Numbered from the stretch's first letter, positions 1-8,977 are shown. The stretch: DNA of 64,000 nucleotides from Rahnella rivi (GCF_019049655.1 NZ_JAFMOX010000062.1:124001-188000), one strand, 5' to 3'. Notes: generated from the sequence alone by a model not told the origin. Program-made: numbers and translations.

Positions 1-88
1 CCTGATACTGATCGGGAATACTGTTTTTGTGTTCATCGGCGATCAGGGCGTTTCCGCCGACGGCCACTACGGCTAAAGGTGTGTTCAT
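1..88 (-). CDS. Carbamate kinase, N-terminal fragment (cut by window edge)
   Basis: Only the first 29 codons are in the window. They begin MNTPLAVVAVGGNALIADE, which carries the GGNAL nucleotide-binding motif typical of the N-terminus of carbamate kinases (amino acid kinase fold). The family makes ATP from carbamoyl phosphate and ADP, releasing carbamate that decays to ammonia and CO2. The ATG overlaps the TGA of the upstream DUF1116 gene by 4 bases (ATGA), so the two are translationally coupled. Its place after DUF2877, FdrA and DUF1116 genes matches E. coli ybcF (after fdrA-ylbE-ylbF) and yahI, where the kinase harvests ATP from a carbamoyl transfer reaction. The identification rests on a short N-terminus plus context. 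Confidence 0.8.
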   Translation of the reverse strand, partial: MNTPLAVVAVGGNALIADEHKNSIPDQYQ

Positions 89-1494
89 GCCGGGATCTCC
101 TGAGAAAGCGCCTGAAGTGCATCGGTAAAGCAGGACATCGGTGCGGTAGTGATCCCCGCGCCAATCTGGCCGACACCCGCCAGTTTGTGGGCGATACCGG
201 TATTGATGATCGGAAGGATGGCGCGGTCGGCGACTTTACGGGCGTCGATGCCTGCCGCCGTCGGCGCGAAGTTCAGTGCGGGCAGGGTAAATGCCGGATT
301 GCCGCCGAGAGTGATCAGCTGCATTTTACGGCTGTTACTGGAGGCATCCGCAGGCGTGCCGCCGACAAATTTGACGATGGCCGGAGACGACGCCATCGCG
401 AAGCCGCCGACACCGGCGGTTTCGGTGATCGCGCTGTCGCCCAGATCGGCGGCGGCATCTTCCACGCCGTAACCGGGGAAGAACAGGCCTTCTACCGGAT
501 TGGCCGGAGCCTGATACCAGCGGTCGCCGGTGCCGGAAAGACGTATGCCGAAGTTAACGCCGTTACGCGCCATTACCGTGACCATCGAGCTGTAAGGCAC
601 GTCCGCCGCCGCATCCATCATTGCCTTACAGGCCGCCATCGACAAATTGAGGAAGAAGTGATCGTTACCGGTGATAAACGCCACGCAGCGCTGAAGCTGT
701 TCAGCGGGCAAATTGCATTCCAGCAGCGCCGGAACCAGACGCTTGATCAGCAAACCGGTGGCTGCCGCATTGCGGTTATGCACTTCATCGCCCATGTGCA
801 GCGCCTGCGCCATCAGCGGTTTCAGTTCCATCTCACCGAGTTTTAGCACCGCCGCTTTCATCGCCGGAGCCAGCTCTTTTGCCATCCAGCGCAGACGATC
901 CAGAACTTCTTCGTTATTGGCGCCAAAGCGTAAAACTTTGCCAAGACCTTCGTTGAAATTGCTGAATGCCAGTTTGCCGTTGGTTTTGTTTTCAATCACC
1001 CACAGCGGCATCGACGGGCTGATAATACCGGCCATCGGACCGACCGCGTGATAGTGGTGACAAGGCTCGAGCGCAATGTTGCCCGCTTCAATCATCTGCT
1101 CTGCATTCTGATGACCGGTTGCCCAGCCTTCGTAAATCACCGCGCCGATAATCGCGCCTTTCACCGGGCCGCACATGTCTTGCCAGGCGATAGGCGGGCC
1201 GGAATGCAGAATGAGTTTGCGTTCGCTCATGGCCGGAATGGCCTCGCGCGCGGCCAGCACATCCACCAGCGCCGGTTGCGCGCTGAGATAGCGGGCGAAC
1301 GCCACGTCGTTAGCTTTTTCGACCAGCGGATGGCGCAGCAATTCCGCCAGACTCAGACCGGCAGCGATATCGCCCAGCGCAGGCGGCTGCCAGCTCAGCG
1401 GCACCACGTCGCCACCGGCGGTTTTCAGGTTTTCAGCAAAGCTGTTCAGACCGGCATTGACCACGCAAAGTGGCTGATTAAGTAACGTATTCAT
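85..1494 (-). CDS. DUF1116 family protein (YlbE/YahG-like), probable carbamoyltransferase subunit
   Basis: 469 aa, close to the usual length of the YlbE/YahG (DUF1116) family. The ATG at 1494 was chosen because it overlaps the fdrA stop by one base (TAATG) and starts MNTLLNQPLCVVNAGLNSFA, which fits the family. An upstream in-frame ATG would run 24 codons into fdrA. The E. coli YlbE homologue is known as one subunit (AllG) of oxamate carbamoyltransferase, which moves the carbamoyl group of oxalurate to phosphate. Here the real substrate is uncertain, because no allantoin or ureidoglycolate genes are seen nearby. The protein is cytosolic, with no signal peptide. It is coupled by overlap to fdrA upstream and carbamate kinase downstream. 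Confidence 0.82.
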   Translation of the reverse strand: MNTLLNQPLCVVNAGLNSFAENLKTAGGDVVPLSWQPPALGDIAAGLSLAELLRHPLVEKANDVAFARYLSAQPALVDVLAAREAIPAMSERKLILHSGPPIAWQDMCGPVKGAIIGAVIYEGWATGHQNAEQMIEAGNIALEPCHHYHAVGPMAGIISPSMPLWVIENKTNGKLAFSNFNEGLGKVLRFGANNEEVLDRLRWMAKELAPAMKAAVLKLGEMELKPLMAQALHMGDEVHNRNAAATGLLIKRLVPALLECNLPAEQLQRCVAFITGNDHFFLNLSMAACKAMMDAAADVPYSSMVTVMARNGVNFGIRLSGTGDRWYQAPANPVEGLFFPGYGVEDAAADLGDSAITETAGVGGFAMASSPAIVKFVGGTPADASSNSRKMQLITLGGNPAFTLPALNFAPTAAGIDARKVADRAILPIINTGIAHKLAGVGQIGAGITTAPMSCFTDALQALSQEIPA

Positions 1495-3032
1495 TATTTT
1501 TCTCCCTTCTTTTCTGCCTGAATGCGGGCAATCTGGCTGGCCCACAGCGCGGCCTGTGCGTTGCATTCAGCAATCACCACACCTGCCTGGCGCAATGCGT
1601 CGATCTGACGTGAACGTTGTTGCGGATCGGCTTCGGTGCCGCAGACGTGGGCGACCAGCAGCGGACGCTGATCGCGCGGATGCTGTGCGAGGATTTCCAG
1701 TAATTCCGCTGCCGGTTCTGCGGCCGCGCCATAACCGAGCACCAGATCGAACAGCAGAACGGCGGTTTGCGGATCACTGAGTTCGGCGGCAATGCGCTGA
1801 TTGCGCAGCGTCGGGTCGATCATCGGGTGCGGTTTGCCACGGGTGTAATCGTCGTCGCCCATGTCGATCAGGGTGTGACCGCGGCTGCGCCACACGTCAT
1901 CCGGTTTTTTGTTGCCGGTAACCGGCGTATTAGATGCGGCGTGAAAACCCTGTTGCTGACAAATCAGCTGGCTTTCATAACAGAAAGTGCCTCCGGCAAA
2001 GACGCCGCGAATATCGGTGCGTGTCGCCGGTAAGGCGTGACATTGCTCAGGGCGGATGATTTCACCGAAAGCCGTCACGGATGGCCTGCCGCCGAGCAGC
2101 GCCACTGCCTTATCGGCGGCTTCTGCGAGAGTGGTTGCCGGGAAAACGCGATCGCGGGCGATATCTGCCGCATCTGCGCCGAGGAAATTCACCACCACCG
2201 GCTTGCCGCAGGCGCTGGCCTGTTCCAGGATGCGTTCGGCGACGGCGCGGGCCGGGGGTTTGGAAATCAGCACAATCACTTTGGTATCCGGATCGCCTGC
2301 CAGCATGTTCAGGCCGTGCAGCATGGAAATGCCGCCGATCTCTTCATGCAGGTCGTGGCCGCCGGTGCCGAGTGCCTGAGAGATCCCCGCGCCGAGATGA
2401 TCCACACGGCAGGTGACTTCCTGCACGCCGGTACCGGACGCGCCGACCACGCCGATCGCGCCACGTTTCACGACGTTAGCGAAACCCAGCGGCATCCCGT
2501 TGATGATCGCGGTGCCGCAGTCCGGCCCCATCACCAGCCGGTTCTTTTCGCGCGCCAGCGTTTTGATCTGCTTTTCCTGCGTCAGACTGACGTTATCGCT
2601 GAACAGCATCACGTTCATGTCCAGTTGCAGCGCCTTAATCGCCTCGGCGGCGGCGTAATCACCGGGCACGGAAATCAGCGCCAGATTGATGTCGGGATGG
2701 CGTTCCAGCGCCATATCCAGACTCACCAAATTTGGCGCGAAAACGCCGTCTGTGGCGGCTTCCTGCGGTTTGCTGCTGAGCAGTTCGCGCGCCAGCGTCA
2801 TGGCTTTCTGACAGGCCGCTTCATCGCCTTTGACCGCAATAATCAAATCGTTTGGACCGGCTTTCATGCCCTGACCCAGACCGGCATCCGCCAGCTGCGC
2901 CAGATTGGTTTGCGTGCCCATCACCACAGAGGCCTGTTCGATGCCCGGCTGTTTGCTGATGTTGGCGGAGATTTGCATCAGCGACACCGAGTCCTGATAC
3001 ATATTGCTGAAAACCTGAGAAATGACACTCAT
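1494..3032 (-). CDS. fdrA: FdrA/YahF family protein, probable carbamoyltransferase subunit
   Basis: 512 aa, starting MSVISQVFSNMYQDSVSLM. The QDSVSLM segment, MGPDCGTAIING (around residue 170), GVVGASGTGVQE (around 194) and KPHPMIDPTLRNQ are hallmarks of the FdrA/YahF family, which has a succinyl-CoA-synthetase-alpha-like Rossmann fold. In E. coli FdrA (AllF) works with YlbE and YlbF in oxamate carbamoyltransferase. YahF sits in a parallel yahEFG(H)I operon of unknown substrate, and the gene order here (DUF2877-FdrA-DUF1116-kinase) is that of yah. The length is nearer YahF (about 515) than E. coli FdrA (about 555). It follows the DUF2877 gene after a 92-base spacer with two hairpins. Confidence 0.85.
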   Translation of the reverse strand: MSVISQVFSNMYQDSVSLMQISANISKQPGIEQASVVMGTQTNLAQLADAGLGQGMKAGPNDLIIAVKGDEAACQKAMTLARELLSSKPQEAATDGVFAPNLVSLDMALERHPDINLALISVPGDYAAAEAIKALQLDMNVMLFSDNVSLTQEKQIKTLAREKNRLVMGPDCGTAIINGMPLGFANVVKRGAIGVVGASGTGVQEVTCRVDHLGAGISQALGTGGHDLHEEIGGISMLHGLNMLAGDPDTKVIVLISKPPARAVAERILEQASACGKPVVVNFLGADAADIARDRVFPATTLAEAADKAVALLGGRPSVTAFGEIIRPEQCHALPATRTDIRGVFAGGTFCYESQLICQQQGFHAASNTPVTGNKKPDDVWRSRGHTLIDMGDDDYTRGKPHPMIDPTLRNQRIAAELSDPQTAVLLFDLVLGYGAAAEPAAELLEILAQHPRDQRPLLVAHVCGTEADPQQRSRQIDALRQAGVVIAECNAQAALWASQIARIQAEKKGEK

Positions 3033-3051
3033 AACTAATACCTGTGCTTAC

Positions 3052-3096
3052 TGCCTGTTTTTTCAGGCAAAGGGATCCCCTGCCGGCGCGCAGGGG
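3052..3096. repeat. Two adjacent hairpins between the DUF2877 gene and fdrA
   Basis: Stem 1 pairs 3052-3057 (TGCCTG) with 3064-3069 (CAGGCA) around six T. Stem 2 pairs 3077-3083 (CCCCTGC) with 3090-3096 (GCAGGGG). On the minus (coding) strand stem 2 comes first and neither stem is followed by a good T run, so this is not a clear terminator. It may stabilise or process the operon mRNA. Confidence 0.4.
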
Positions 3097-3124
3097 CAAC
3101 CGGCATGAAGAGAAAAAGAGTGAG

Positions 3125-3913
3125 TTACAACGTGGTCTGTAGCGTGCGCATTCCGTGCAGAAGGCCTGCCAGACAGTCAGTGCCTGAACTGGCACCAAAC
3201 TGCATGACGTTCTGCGCCGCGCTGCGCACTATGTCGTCGCTGGCCGGTGTGGCCAGCAGCATCAGCAGGTCACAAAGCGGCTCAGAGAAATGCCCGTCCA
3301 GCGCGCGGCGCAGGTAATGCGCGCTGATATCGTTGGTGCGCGTCAGATGGCTGGCGATGATCTCCTGCATCAGCCGGTAATGTCGGGCGATGCGCGGCTC
3401 CGTCTGCCAGCGCCACAATCCGGCCAGATAACCGAGCAGATAATCGTCGCCGTCCGGCGTCAGCCCGCCGCCGAAGCCGATCAGCCGTAACACCTGAAAC
3501 GTCAGCTTTTCTGTGCTGTCCTGCGCAAAAATATGCGGCTGGCGCTTCGTGCTGTCACCGCCGGGCAGCAGCATCAGTTCACTTTCCACCGGCTGCCTGA
3601 TCAGCGCTTTCACCAGCGTGGCGTAGTGTTGTGGCCGCTGTTCGGGTGGCACCGGCGTTATCTGCGGCTGCCAGATTTCTGCGTGATCCAGCCCGGTTAA
3701 TTCGCCGGTCATCCGCCGCCAGTCCCAGCCGTGTGGAAGCTGAACCCGGATGGCATCCGGCAAATTCGGGTAGCGGCTGGCATCGAGCAGCGTCAGTAAC
3801 TGCCCGTCATCCGCCATCAGATTCATTGCATGCTGAAAGCGGCTGTGCGCCGTCAGCGGCTGCGCGAGGCGGTATTTAGCCAGATAGCCGAGCGAGACGA
3901 CGGGCAGTTGCAC
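3125..3913 (-). CDS. DUF2877 family protein (YlbF/YahE-like), probable carbamoyltransferase subunit
   Basis: 262 aa with a GTG start one base after the stop of the hydrolase gene, so the two are probably coupled. The segment LIGFGGGLTPDGDDYLLGYLAG (roughly residues 140-161) is the GxGxGLTPxxDD signature typical of DUF2877. The E. coli member YlbF is the third subunit (AllH) of oxamate carbamoyltransferase; YahE is its paralogue in the yah operon. It is soluble, with no signal peptide. The 92-base gap to fdrA is the only sizeable spacer in this operon. Confidence 0.82.
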   Translation of the reverse strand: MQLPVVSLGYLAKYRLAQPLTAHSRFQHAMNLMADDGQLLTLLDASRYPNLPDAIRVQLPHGWDWRRMTGELTGLDHAEIWQPQITPVPPEQRPQHYATLVKALIRQPVESELMLLPGGDSTKRQPHIFAQDSTEKLTFQVLRLIGFGGGLTPDGDDYLLGYLAGLWRWQTEPRIARHYRLMQEIIASHLTRTNDISAHYLRRALDGHFSEPLCDLLMLLATPASDDIVRSAAQNVMQFGASSGTDCLAGLLHGMRTLQTTL

Positions 3914-3914
3914 G

Positions 3915-4583
3915 TTATGCCTTTAAGCCGTTGATGATGGCGTTCGCGTCGCTGACCCAGCCGAAAATCGCGCCCTGCGCTTTGATCATTTCCAGCGCGG
4001 ATTTCTGGAATTCCGGGAAATAAGATCCGACGCAGTCCTGAGGAATAATGCATTCAAAGCCACGGTCATTGGCCTCGCGCACGGTGGTGGTGACGCACAC
4101 TTCGGTAGTCACACCGCAGACAATCAGGGTTCTGATACCGTGGTTTTGCAGCACCAGATGCAGATCAGTCTGATAAAACGCGCCTTTGCCTGGCTTATCG
4201 ATAACCGGCTCACCGGCAACCGGATACAGCTCAGGAATGATGTCGTGACCGGCTTCGCCGCGCACCAGAATGCGACCCATCGGACCGTCAGTGCCGATAA
4301 ACGTCTGGCCGCCACGGGTCAGTTTAGCCGGAGGACAATCGCTCAGATCGGCACGATGGCCTTCGCGGGTGTGAATGACCAGCATTCCCTGCGCGCGGGC
4401 GGCATCCAGCACTTTTTTGCACGGCGCAATCGCCGTGCGCACTTTCGACACGTCGTTGCCCAGCGCTTCGCCAAACCCGCCGGGCTCAACGAAATCGCGT
4501 TGCATATCAATCATCACTAACGCCGTCGTTTGCGGGTCAAAGGCTAACGGGAAGGGTTCTGCCTGAAATTGATGCGTAGTCAT
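3915..4583 (-). CDS. Cysteine hydrolase of the isochorismatase-like family, probable biuret hydrolase
   Basis: 222 aa. The ATG at 4583 was chosen because AGGAGAG lies about 6 bases upstream; an in-frame ATG six codons earlier has no such site. The catalytic triad of the family can be read: Asp26 (VMIDMQRDF), Lys133 (DKPGKGAF) and Cys163 (GVTTEVCV). HTREGHRADL, GEAGHDIIPELYP and TTVREANDRGFEC closely resemble, from memory, biuret hydrolase BiuH of Rhizobium. BiuH converts biuret to allophanate and ammonia. Allophanate hydrolase is encoded 11 kb upstream on the same strand, which fits that role. Ureidoacrylate or oxamate amidohydrolase activity are alternatives. It is the first gene of the operon leading to carbamate kinase. 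Confidence 0.75.
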   Translation of the reverse strand: MTTHQFQAEPFPLAFDPQTTALVMIDMQRDFVEPGGFGEALGNDVSKVRTAIAPCKKVLDAARAQGMLVIHTREGHRADLSDCPPAKLTRGGQTFIGTDGPMGRILVRGEAGHDIIPELYPVAGEPVIDKPGKGAFYQTDLHLVLQNHGIRTLIVCGVTTEVCVTTTVREANDRGFECIIPQDCVGSYFPEFQKSALEMIKAQGAIFGWVSDANAIINGLKA

Positions 4584-4632
4584 CGTTACTCTCCTGAACA
4601 TCCGATGTGGGGAAAAGAAGTACCTGTGCGCA

Positions 4633-4661
4633 AGTATAAAGAGGCGATGAAAGGGTGACAG
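4633..4661 (-). promoter_or_regulatory. Candidate sigma-70 promoter for the biuret hydrolase-fdrA operon
   Basis: On the minus strand, CTGTCA (4661-4656) and TATACT (4638-4633) are separated by 17 bases. They match the -35 at 4/6 and the -10 at 5/6. The start would be near 4626, giving a leader of about 43 bases before the ATG at 4583. No sigma-54 motif was seen here. Confidence 0.4.
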
Positions 4662-4816
4662 CGAAATGATTTTCCGGTGAGCGCCGAATATTTTGCAGCA
4701 GGATTTTTAGCCGGAAAGAAGTGTGAGATGCCGCAAACCGCGACGGCGAGCAGCAAATAATTTGATGCTGACCCGCCGCTGGCGAGAAGTTTTTTGTTGA
4801 AGGAGTGTGATGAGCG

Positions 4817-5515
4817 CTAGATCGCCACCAGCCCCCGCACGCCTTCGACCTCCATTTCCTCCCCGCGACCGCGTTTGACGATGCTGCCGCGCGACATCAC
4901 CAGATAGCTGTCGGCCAGTTCGGCGGCGAAATCGTAGAATTGTTCGACCAGCAGGATCGCCATGTCGCCGCGGGCGGCGAGCTGTTTAATCACCGCACCG
5001 ATTTCTTTGATCACCGACGGCTGAATGCCTTCGGTCGGTTCGTCGAGGATCAGCAGGTTCGGTTTGCAGGCCAGCGCGCGGCCAATCGCCAGCTGTTGTT
5101 GCTGGCCGCCGGACAAATCCCCGCCGCGTCGGTGTTTCATTTCCAGCAGGATCGGAAACAGATGGTAGATTTCATCCGGCACCTGCTTTGCCTGGCTGCC
5201 GGAAAAACGCGACAGACCCATCAGCAGATTTTCTTCGACGGTCAGGCGCGGAAAAATTTCGCGTCCCTGCGGGACGTAGGCAATTCCCGCCTGCACACGC
5301 TGGTGCGGTTTGCGGGAATTGATCACCTGATTTTGCCAGCTGATGGTGCCGGATTTCGCCGGGATCAGCCCCATCAGGCATTTCAGCAGCGTGGTTTTGC
5401 CGACGCCGTTGCGCCCGAGCAGGCACGTCACTTCGCCGATTTTTGCCTCAAAAGACAGGCCGCGCAGAATGTGGCTGCCGCCGTAAAACTGATTCAGTTC
5501 ATTTACCTGCAACAT
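4817..5515 (-). CDS. urtE: Urea ABC transporter, ATP-binding subunit UrtE
   Basis: 232 aa, the usual size of UrtE/LivF-type ATPases. Walker A is GRNGVGKTT (residues 34-42), the ABC signature is LSGGQQQQLA, and Walker B is LLILDEPTEGIQPS, all intact. The phrase DEPTEGIQPSVIKEIG is typical of UrtE. It is the last gene of urtABCDE, 11 bases after urtD. It powers urea import across the inner membrane together with UrtD, using the permeases UrtB and UrtC. Confidence 0.93.
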   Translation of the reverse strand: MLQVNELNQFYGGSHILRGLSFEAKIGEVTCLLGRNGVGKTTLLKCLMGLIPAKSGTISWQNQVINSRKPHQRVQAGIAYVPQGREIFPRLTVEENLLMGLSRFSGSQAKQVPDEIYHLFPILLEMKHRRGGDLSGGQQQQLAIGRALACKPNLLILDEPTEGIQPSVIKEIGAVIKQLAARGDMAILLVEQFYDFAAELADSYLVMSRGSIVKRGRGEEMEVEGVRGLVAI

Positions 5516-5526
5516 AATGCGATTCC

Positions 5527-6333
5527 TCAGCGCCCTAAATACACGTCGATAACCTGCTCGTTGGCCTGCACGTCGCGCAGTGAACCTTCGGCCAGCACCT
5601 GCCCCTGATGGAGCACCGTCACGTGGTCGGCGATGGTTTCCACAAACCCCATATCGTGCTCGACCACCATCAGCGAATGTTTGCCCGCCAGCTGTTTGAA
5701 CAGCTCGGCGGTGTATTCGGTTTCGGCATCGGTCATGCCCGCCGCCGGTTCGTCGAGCAGTAATAAATGCGGTTCCTGCACCAGCAGCATGCCGATCTCC
5801 AGAAACTGTTTCTGACCGTGGGACAGCAACCCCGCCGGGCGATGGCGTTCCGCCGCCAGACGCAGCGTGCCCAGCATTTCATCAATGCGGTCGCGCTGTT
5901 CGCTGTTCATTTTGGCGCGCAGGCACGCCCACACCGATTTATTGGTTTTCTGCGCGATTTCCAGATTTTCGAACACCGTCAGCGCTTCAAACACCGTCGG
6001 TTTCTGGAATTTCCGCCCGATGCCGGACTGCGCGATGCGCACCGGATCAAGCTTCGTCAGATCGGTGCGCTGATCGTAATAAACGCGGCCGCTTTGTGGT
6101 TTGGTTTTGCCGGTGATCACGTCCATCAGCGTGGTTTTCCCTGCGCCGTTCGGGCCGATCACGCAGCGCAGTTCGCCGACGCCGATATTGAGCGACAAAT
6201 TGGTCAGCGCCTTAAATCCGTCAAAACTGACGTTGATGTTTTCCAGCTGCAAAATCGGGTCGGTCTGCGCGCGGTGGCGGTCCGCCAGGTGCGGCTGGGT
6301 AAACAGGTCTTCGGTCATGGTCATCGGGCTCAT
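5527..6333 (-). CDS. urtD: Urea ABC transporter, ATP-binding subunit UrtD
   Basis: 268 aa. Walker A is GPNGAGKTT (residues 60-68). The signature is the variant LLSHGQKQFLEIG, which is characteristic of UrtD, and Walker B is LLLLDEPAAGMTDAE. The start overlaps the urtC stop by one base (TGATG) and has AGGAA about 6 bases upstream; inner Met codons at positions 4 and 6 are less well placed. The N-terminal stretch of about 28 residues before the ABC fold is usual for UrtD. It partners with UrtE in the urea importer. Confidence 0.93.
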   Translation of the reverse strand: MSPMTMTEDLFTQPHLADRHRAQTDPILQLENINVSFDGFKALTNLSLNIGVGELRCVIGPNGAGKTTLMDVITGKTKPQSGRVYYDQRTDLTKLDPVRIAQSGIGRKFQKPTVFEALTVFENLEIAQKTNKSVWACLRAKMNSEQRDRIDEMLGTLRLAAERHRPAGLLSHGQKQFLEIGMLLVQEPHLLLLDEPAAGMTDAETEYTAELFKQLAGKHSLMVVEHDMGFVETIADHVTVLHQGQVLAEGSLRDVQANEQVIDVYLGR

Positions 6334-7406
6334 CAGGATTTCCTCTTACGCAGCAGGCCAATCACGCCTTGCGGCAGGAACAGCGTCACCAGAATAAACA
6401 TGCCGCCGAGGACAAATTGCCAGTATTCGGGAATGGCGACGGTGAACCAGCTTTTCGCGCCATTGACGATGCCCGCGCCGATGACCGGGCCGATCAGCGT
6501 GCCGCGCCCGCCGAGTGCCACCCAGATGGCGGCTTCGATGGAGTTGGTCGGTGACATTTCGCTGGGGTTAATAATCCCGACCTGCGGCACGTACAGCGCG
6601 CCCGCCAGGCCGCACAGCATGGCGGAAATCGTCCACACGAACAGCTTGAAACCCTTCGGATCGTAGCCGCAGAAAATCAGCCGGTTTTCGGCGTCGCGCA
6701 CTGCCGTCAGCACGCGGCCATATTTACTGCGCGCCAGCGCGAATCCGAGCGCGAGGCTGGCGACCAGCACCAGAACCGTCGCCAGAAATAATCCCACGCG
6801 CGTGCCGGTGGCGGTGACCTGAAAGCCGAGCAGGGTGGTAAAACCGGTGAAACCGTTATTGCCGCCGAAGCCGGTTTCATTGCGAAAAAACAGCAACATA
6901 CCGGCGTAAGTCAGCGCCTGCGTCATGATCGAAAAGTACACGCCTTTGATTTTCGAACGGAAGGCGAAATAGCCGAACACAAACGCCAGCGCGCCCGGCA
7001 CCAGTACGATCAGGCACAGCGCCCAGGCGAAATGCTGGGTGCCGGCCCAGAACCACGGCAGTTCGGTCCACGACAGAAACGACATAAAGTCCGGCAGCCC
7101 GCTGCCTGCGGCCTGGCGCATCAAATACATGCCCATCGCGTAGCCGCCGAGGGCGAAAAACAGCCCGTGACCGAGCGATAACAAACCGGCGTAACCCCAG
7201 ACCAGATCGAGGGCGATCGCGACGATCGCATAACAGAGGATCTTGCCGACCAGCGTCAGCGTGTAAGTGGAGATCGCCAGCGGGTTGCTGGCGGGCAGCA
7301 GCGCCAGAAACGGCATCACAATCAGGAGGATGAGCACCAGCGTGCCCACAGAAATCGCAATCTTCGGCGCTTTTTGTACGCCGGTTATCGTCAGCGGCTG
7401 GCTCAT
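6333..7406 (-). CDS. urtC: Urea ABC transporter, permease subunit UrtC
   Basis: 357 aa inner-membrane permease of the LivM type with about 9-10 hydrophobic segments. The motif ALDLVWGYAGLLSLGHGLFFALG (around residues 63-85) is the conserved N-terminal signature. PQVGIINPSEMSPTNSIE and VALGGRGTLIGPVIGAG near the C-terminus are typical of UrtC. The ATG overlaps the urtB stop by one base (TGATG). It forms the translocation path together with UrtB. Confidence 0.93.
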   Translation of the reverse strand: MSQPLTITGVQKAPKIAISVGTLVLILLIVMPFLALLPASNPLAISTYTLTLVGKILCYAIVAIALDLVWGYAGLLSLGHGLFFALGGYAMGMYLMRQAAGSGLPDFMSFLSWTELPWFWAGTQHFAWALCLIVLVPGALAFVFGYFAFRSKIKGVYFSIMTQALTYAGMLLFFRNETGFGGNNGFTGFTTLLGFQVTATGTRVGLFLATVLVLVASLALGFALARSKYGRVLTAVRDAENRLIFCGYDPKGFKLFVWTISAMLCGLAGALYVPQVGIINPSEMSPTNSIEAAIWVALGGRGTLIGPVIGAGIVNGAKSWFTVAIPEYWQFVLGGMFILVTLFLPQGVIGLLRKRKS

Positions 7407-8977
7407 CAGTCAATCACCCTGCCTTTGAAGGCGAAGAGTCCCTGCGGACGTTTCTGGATAAACAGGATTATCAGCGCGAGGATCAGGATTTTCCCCAGTA
7501 CCGCGCCGATTTCCGGCTCAAGAATTTTGTTCACAATGCCCAGACCAAAGGCCGCCACCACGGTGCCAGCCAGTTGCCCGACACCGCCGAGCACCACGAC
7601 TAAGAAGGAATCGATGATGTAGCCCTGACCGAGTTCCGGCCCGACGTTACTCAGCTGCGACAGCGCGACGCCGCCCAGACCGGCGATGCCGGAGCCGAGG
7701 CCGAACGCCAGCATATCGACGCGGCCGGTCGGCACGCCGCAGCAGGCCGCCATCGCACGGTTTTGCGTCACGGCGCGCACGTTCATGCCGAGCCGCGTTT
7801 TATTGAGCAGCAGCCAGGTCAGACCGAGCACCAGCAAGACAAAGATGATCACCGCGATGCGGTTGTACGGCAGCACCAGATTGGGCAGCAGCTGAATGCC
7901 GCCGGAGAGCCAGCCGGGATTCGCCACTTCGACGTTCTGCGCGCCAAACAGCACGCGCACGCCCTGGATAAGGATCAGGCTGATGCCCCAGGTCGCCAGC
8001 AGGGTTTCCAGCGGGCGACCGTATAAATGGCGGATGACGGTGCGCTCCAGCGCCATACCCATTCCGGCGGTGATGAAAAAAGCCACCGGCAGCGCGACCA
8101 GCGGATACAGCGCCAGTAGCCCCGGCGCGTAATGCTGAAACAGCGACTGCACCATGTAGGTCGAGTAAGAGCCGAGCATTAACATTTCGCCGTGCGCCAT
8201 GTTAATCACGCCCAGCAAACCGTAAGTGATCGCCAGACCGAGCGCGGCGAGCAGCAGAATTGAGCCGAGAGACAAGCCGGTAAACGCCTGACCCAGTAAA
8301 TCGCCGATCAGCAGACGATGCTGCACCGCTTTCAGGCTGGTGAGCGCGGCGTTACGCACTGTGGCATCTGGCTCAGTTTTCGGGTCGGTCAGGCTTTGCA
8401 GACGGCCTTGTGTATCCGGATCGCCCGAGGTGCCGAGCAGCTCAACGGCTTTCAGGCGCACCTGCGGGCTGGCGTCGGCGAGCTGTAAATTCGCCAGCGC
8501 GATAGAAAGGGCATCGTGCACCGTGCTGTCTTTTTCCAGCTCAAGACGACGGGTCAGCAGCGGCAACTGATCGGCCTGCGCGTCGCGCTGTAAGGCTTTG
8601 GCGGCCTGCAAACGAACGGTATTGTCGGTGCTCACCAGACGGTGCGCGGAAAGTGCATTGGCGATCAAAATTCGCAGGCGATTGTTCAGCCAGACTTTTT
8701 TGGCTTCGCCCTGGGGTTTAACGTCGCCTTCCAGCGGCGTCAGCTGATCGCCATTCTGTGTGAATGCGTGTTTCGCTTCGTCGATGACGACGTTTTCCTG
8801 CTTCAGCGCCTCGAGCAGCGGCAACCTTTCCGGCTGCGGATCTGCCGCCCATTGCTGCAATAACGTGGCCTGCTGGCTGCGGCTGGCGGCAGCAAAATCG
8901 TTGGCCGGACCGGCGTGAACAAGCCATGGCAGGCAGCCAAGCAGGAAAAACAGAGATCGAAGTAAAGTTTTCATCAT
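7406..8977 (-). CDS. urtB: Urea ABC transporter, permease subunit UrtB
   Basis: 523 aa. Residues 1 to about 22 form a signal peptide (MMKTLLRSLFFLLG, then PWLVHA and G). A HEAT-like periplasmic region follows to about residue 215, then a LivH-type permease domain with the motif AALGLAITYGLLGVINMAHG. This long form with an N-terminal extension is normal for UrtB. The start is the tandem ATGATG at 8977. A longer frame to 9058 would translate the repeat array and is rejected. The gene is separated from urtA by 878 bases of repeats, unusual for this operon. Confidence 0.92.
   Translation of the reverse strand: MMKTLLRSLFFLLGCLPWLVHAGPANDFAAASRSQQATLLQQWAADPQPERLPLLEALKQENVVIDEAKHAFTQNGDQLTPLEGDVKPQGEAKKVWLNNRLRILIANALSAHRLVSTDNTVRLQAAKALQRDAQADQLPLLTRRLELEKDSTVHDALSIALANLQLADASPQVRLKAVELLGTSGDPDTQGRLQSLTDPKTEPDATVRNAALTSLKAVQHRLLIGDLLGQAFTGLSLGSILLLAALGLAITYGLLGVINMAHGEMLMLGSYSTYMVQSLFQHYAPGLLALYPLVALPVAFFITAGMGMALERTVIRHLYGRPLETLLATWGISLILIQGVRVLFGAQNVEVANPGWLSGGIQLLPNLVLPYNRIAVIIFVLLVLGLTWLLLNKTRLGMNVRAVTQNRAMAACCGVPTGRVDMLAFGLGSGIAGLGGVALSQLSNVGPELGQGYIIDSFLVVVLGGVGQLAGTVVAAFGLGIVNKILEPEIGAVLGKILILALIILFIQKRPQGLFAFKGRVID

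Noticed and set aside
79..846. Long plus-strand frame opposite the DUF1116 gene
   Set aside because: Arg/His-rich translation without any family signal, fully antisense to a well-supported gene. Many such GC-driven shadows exist in the window.
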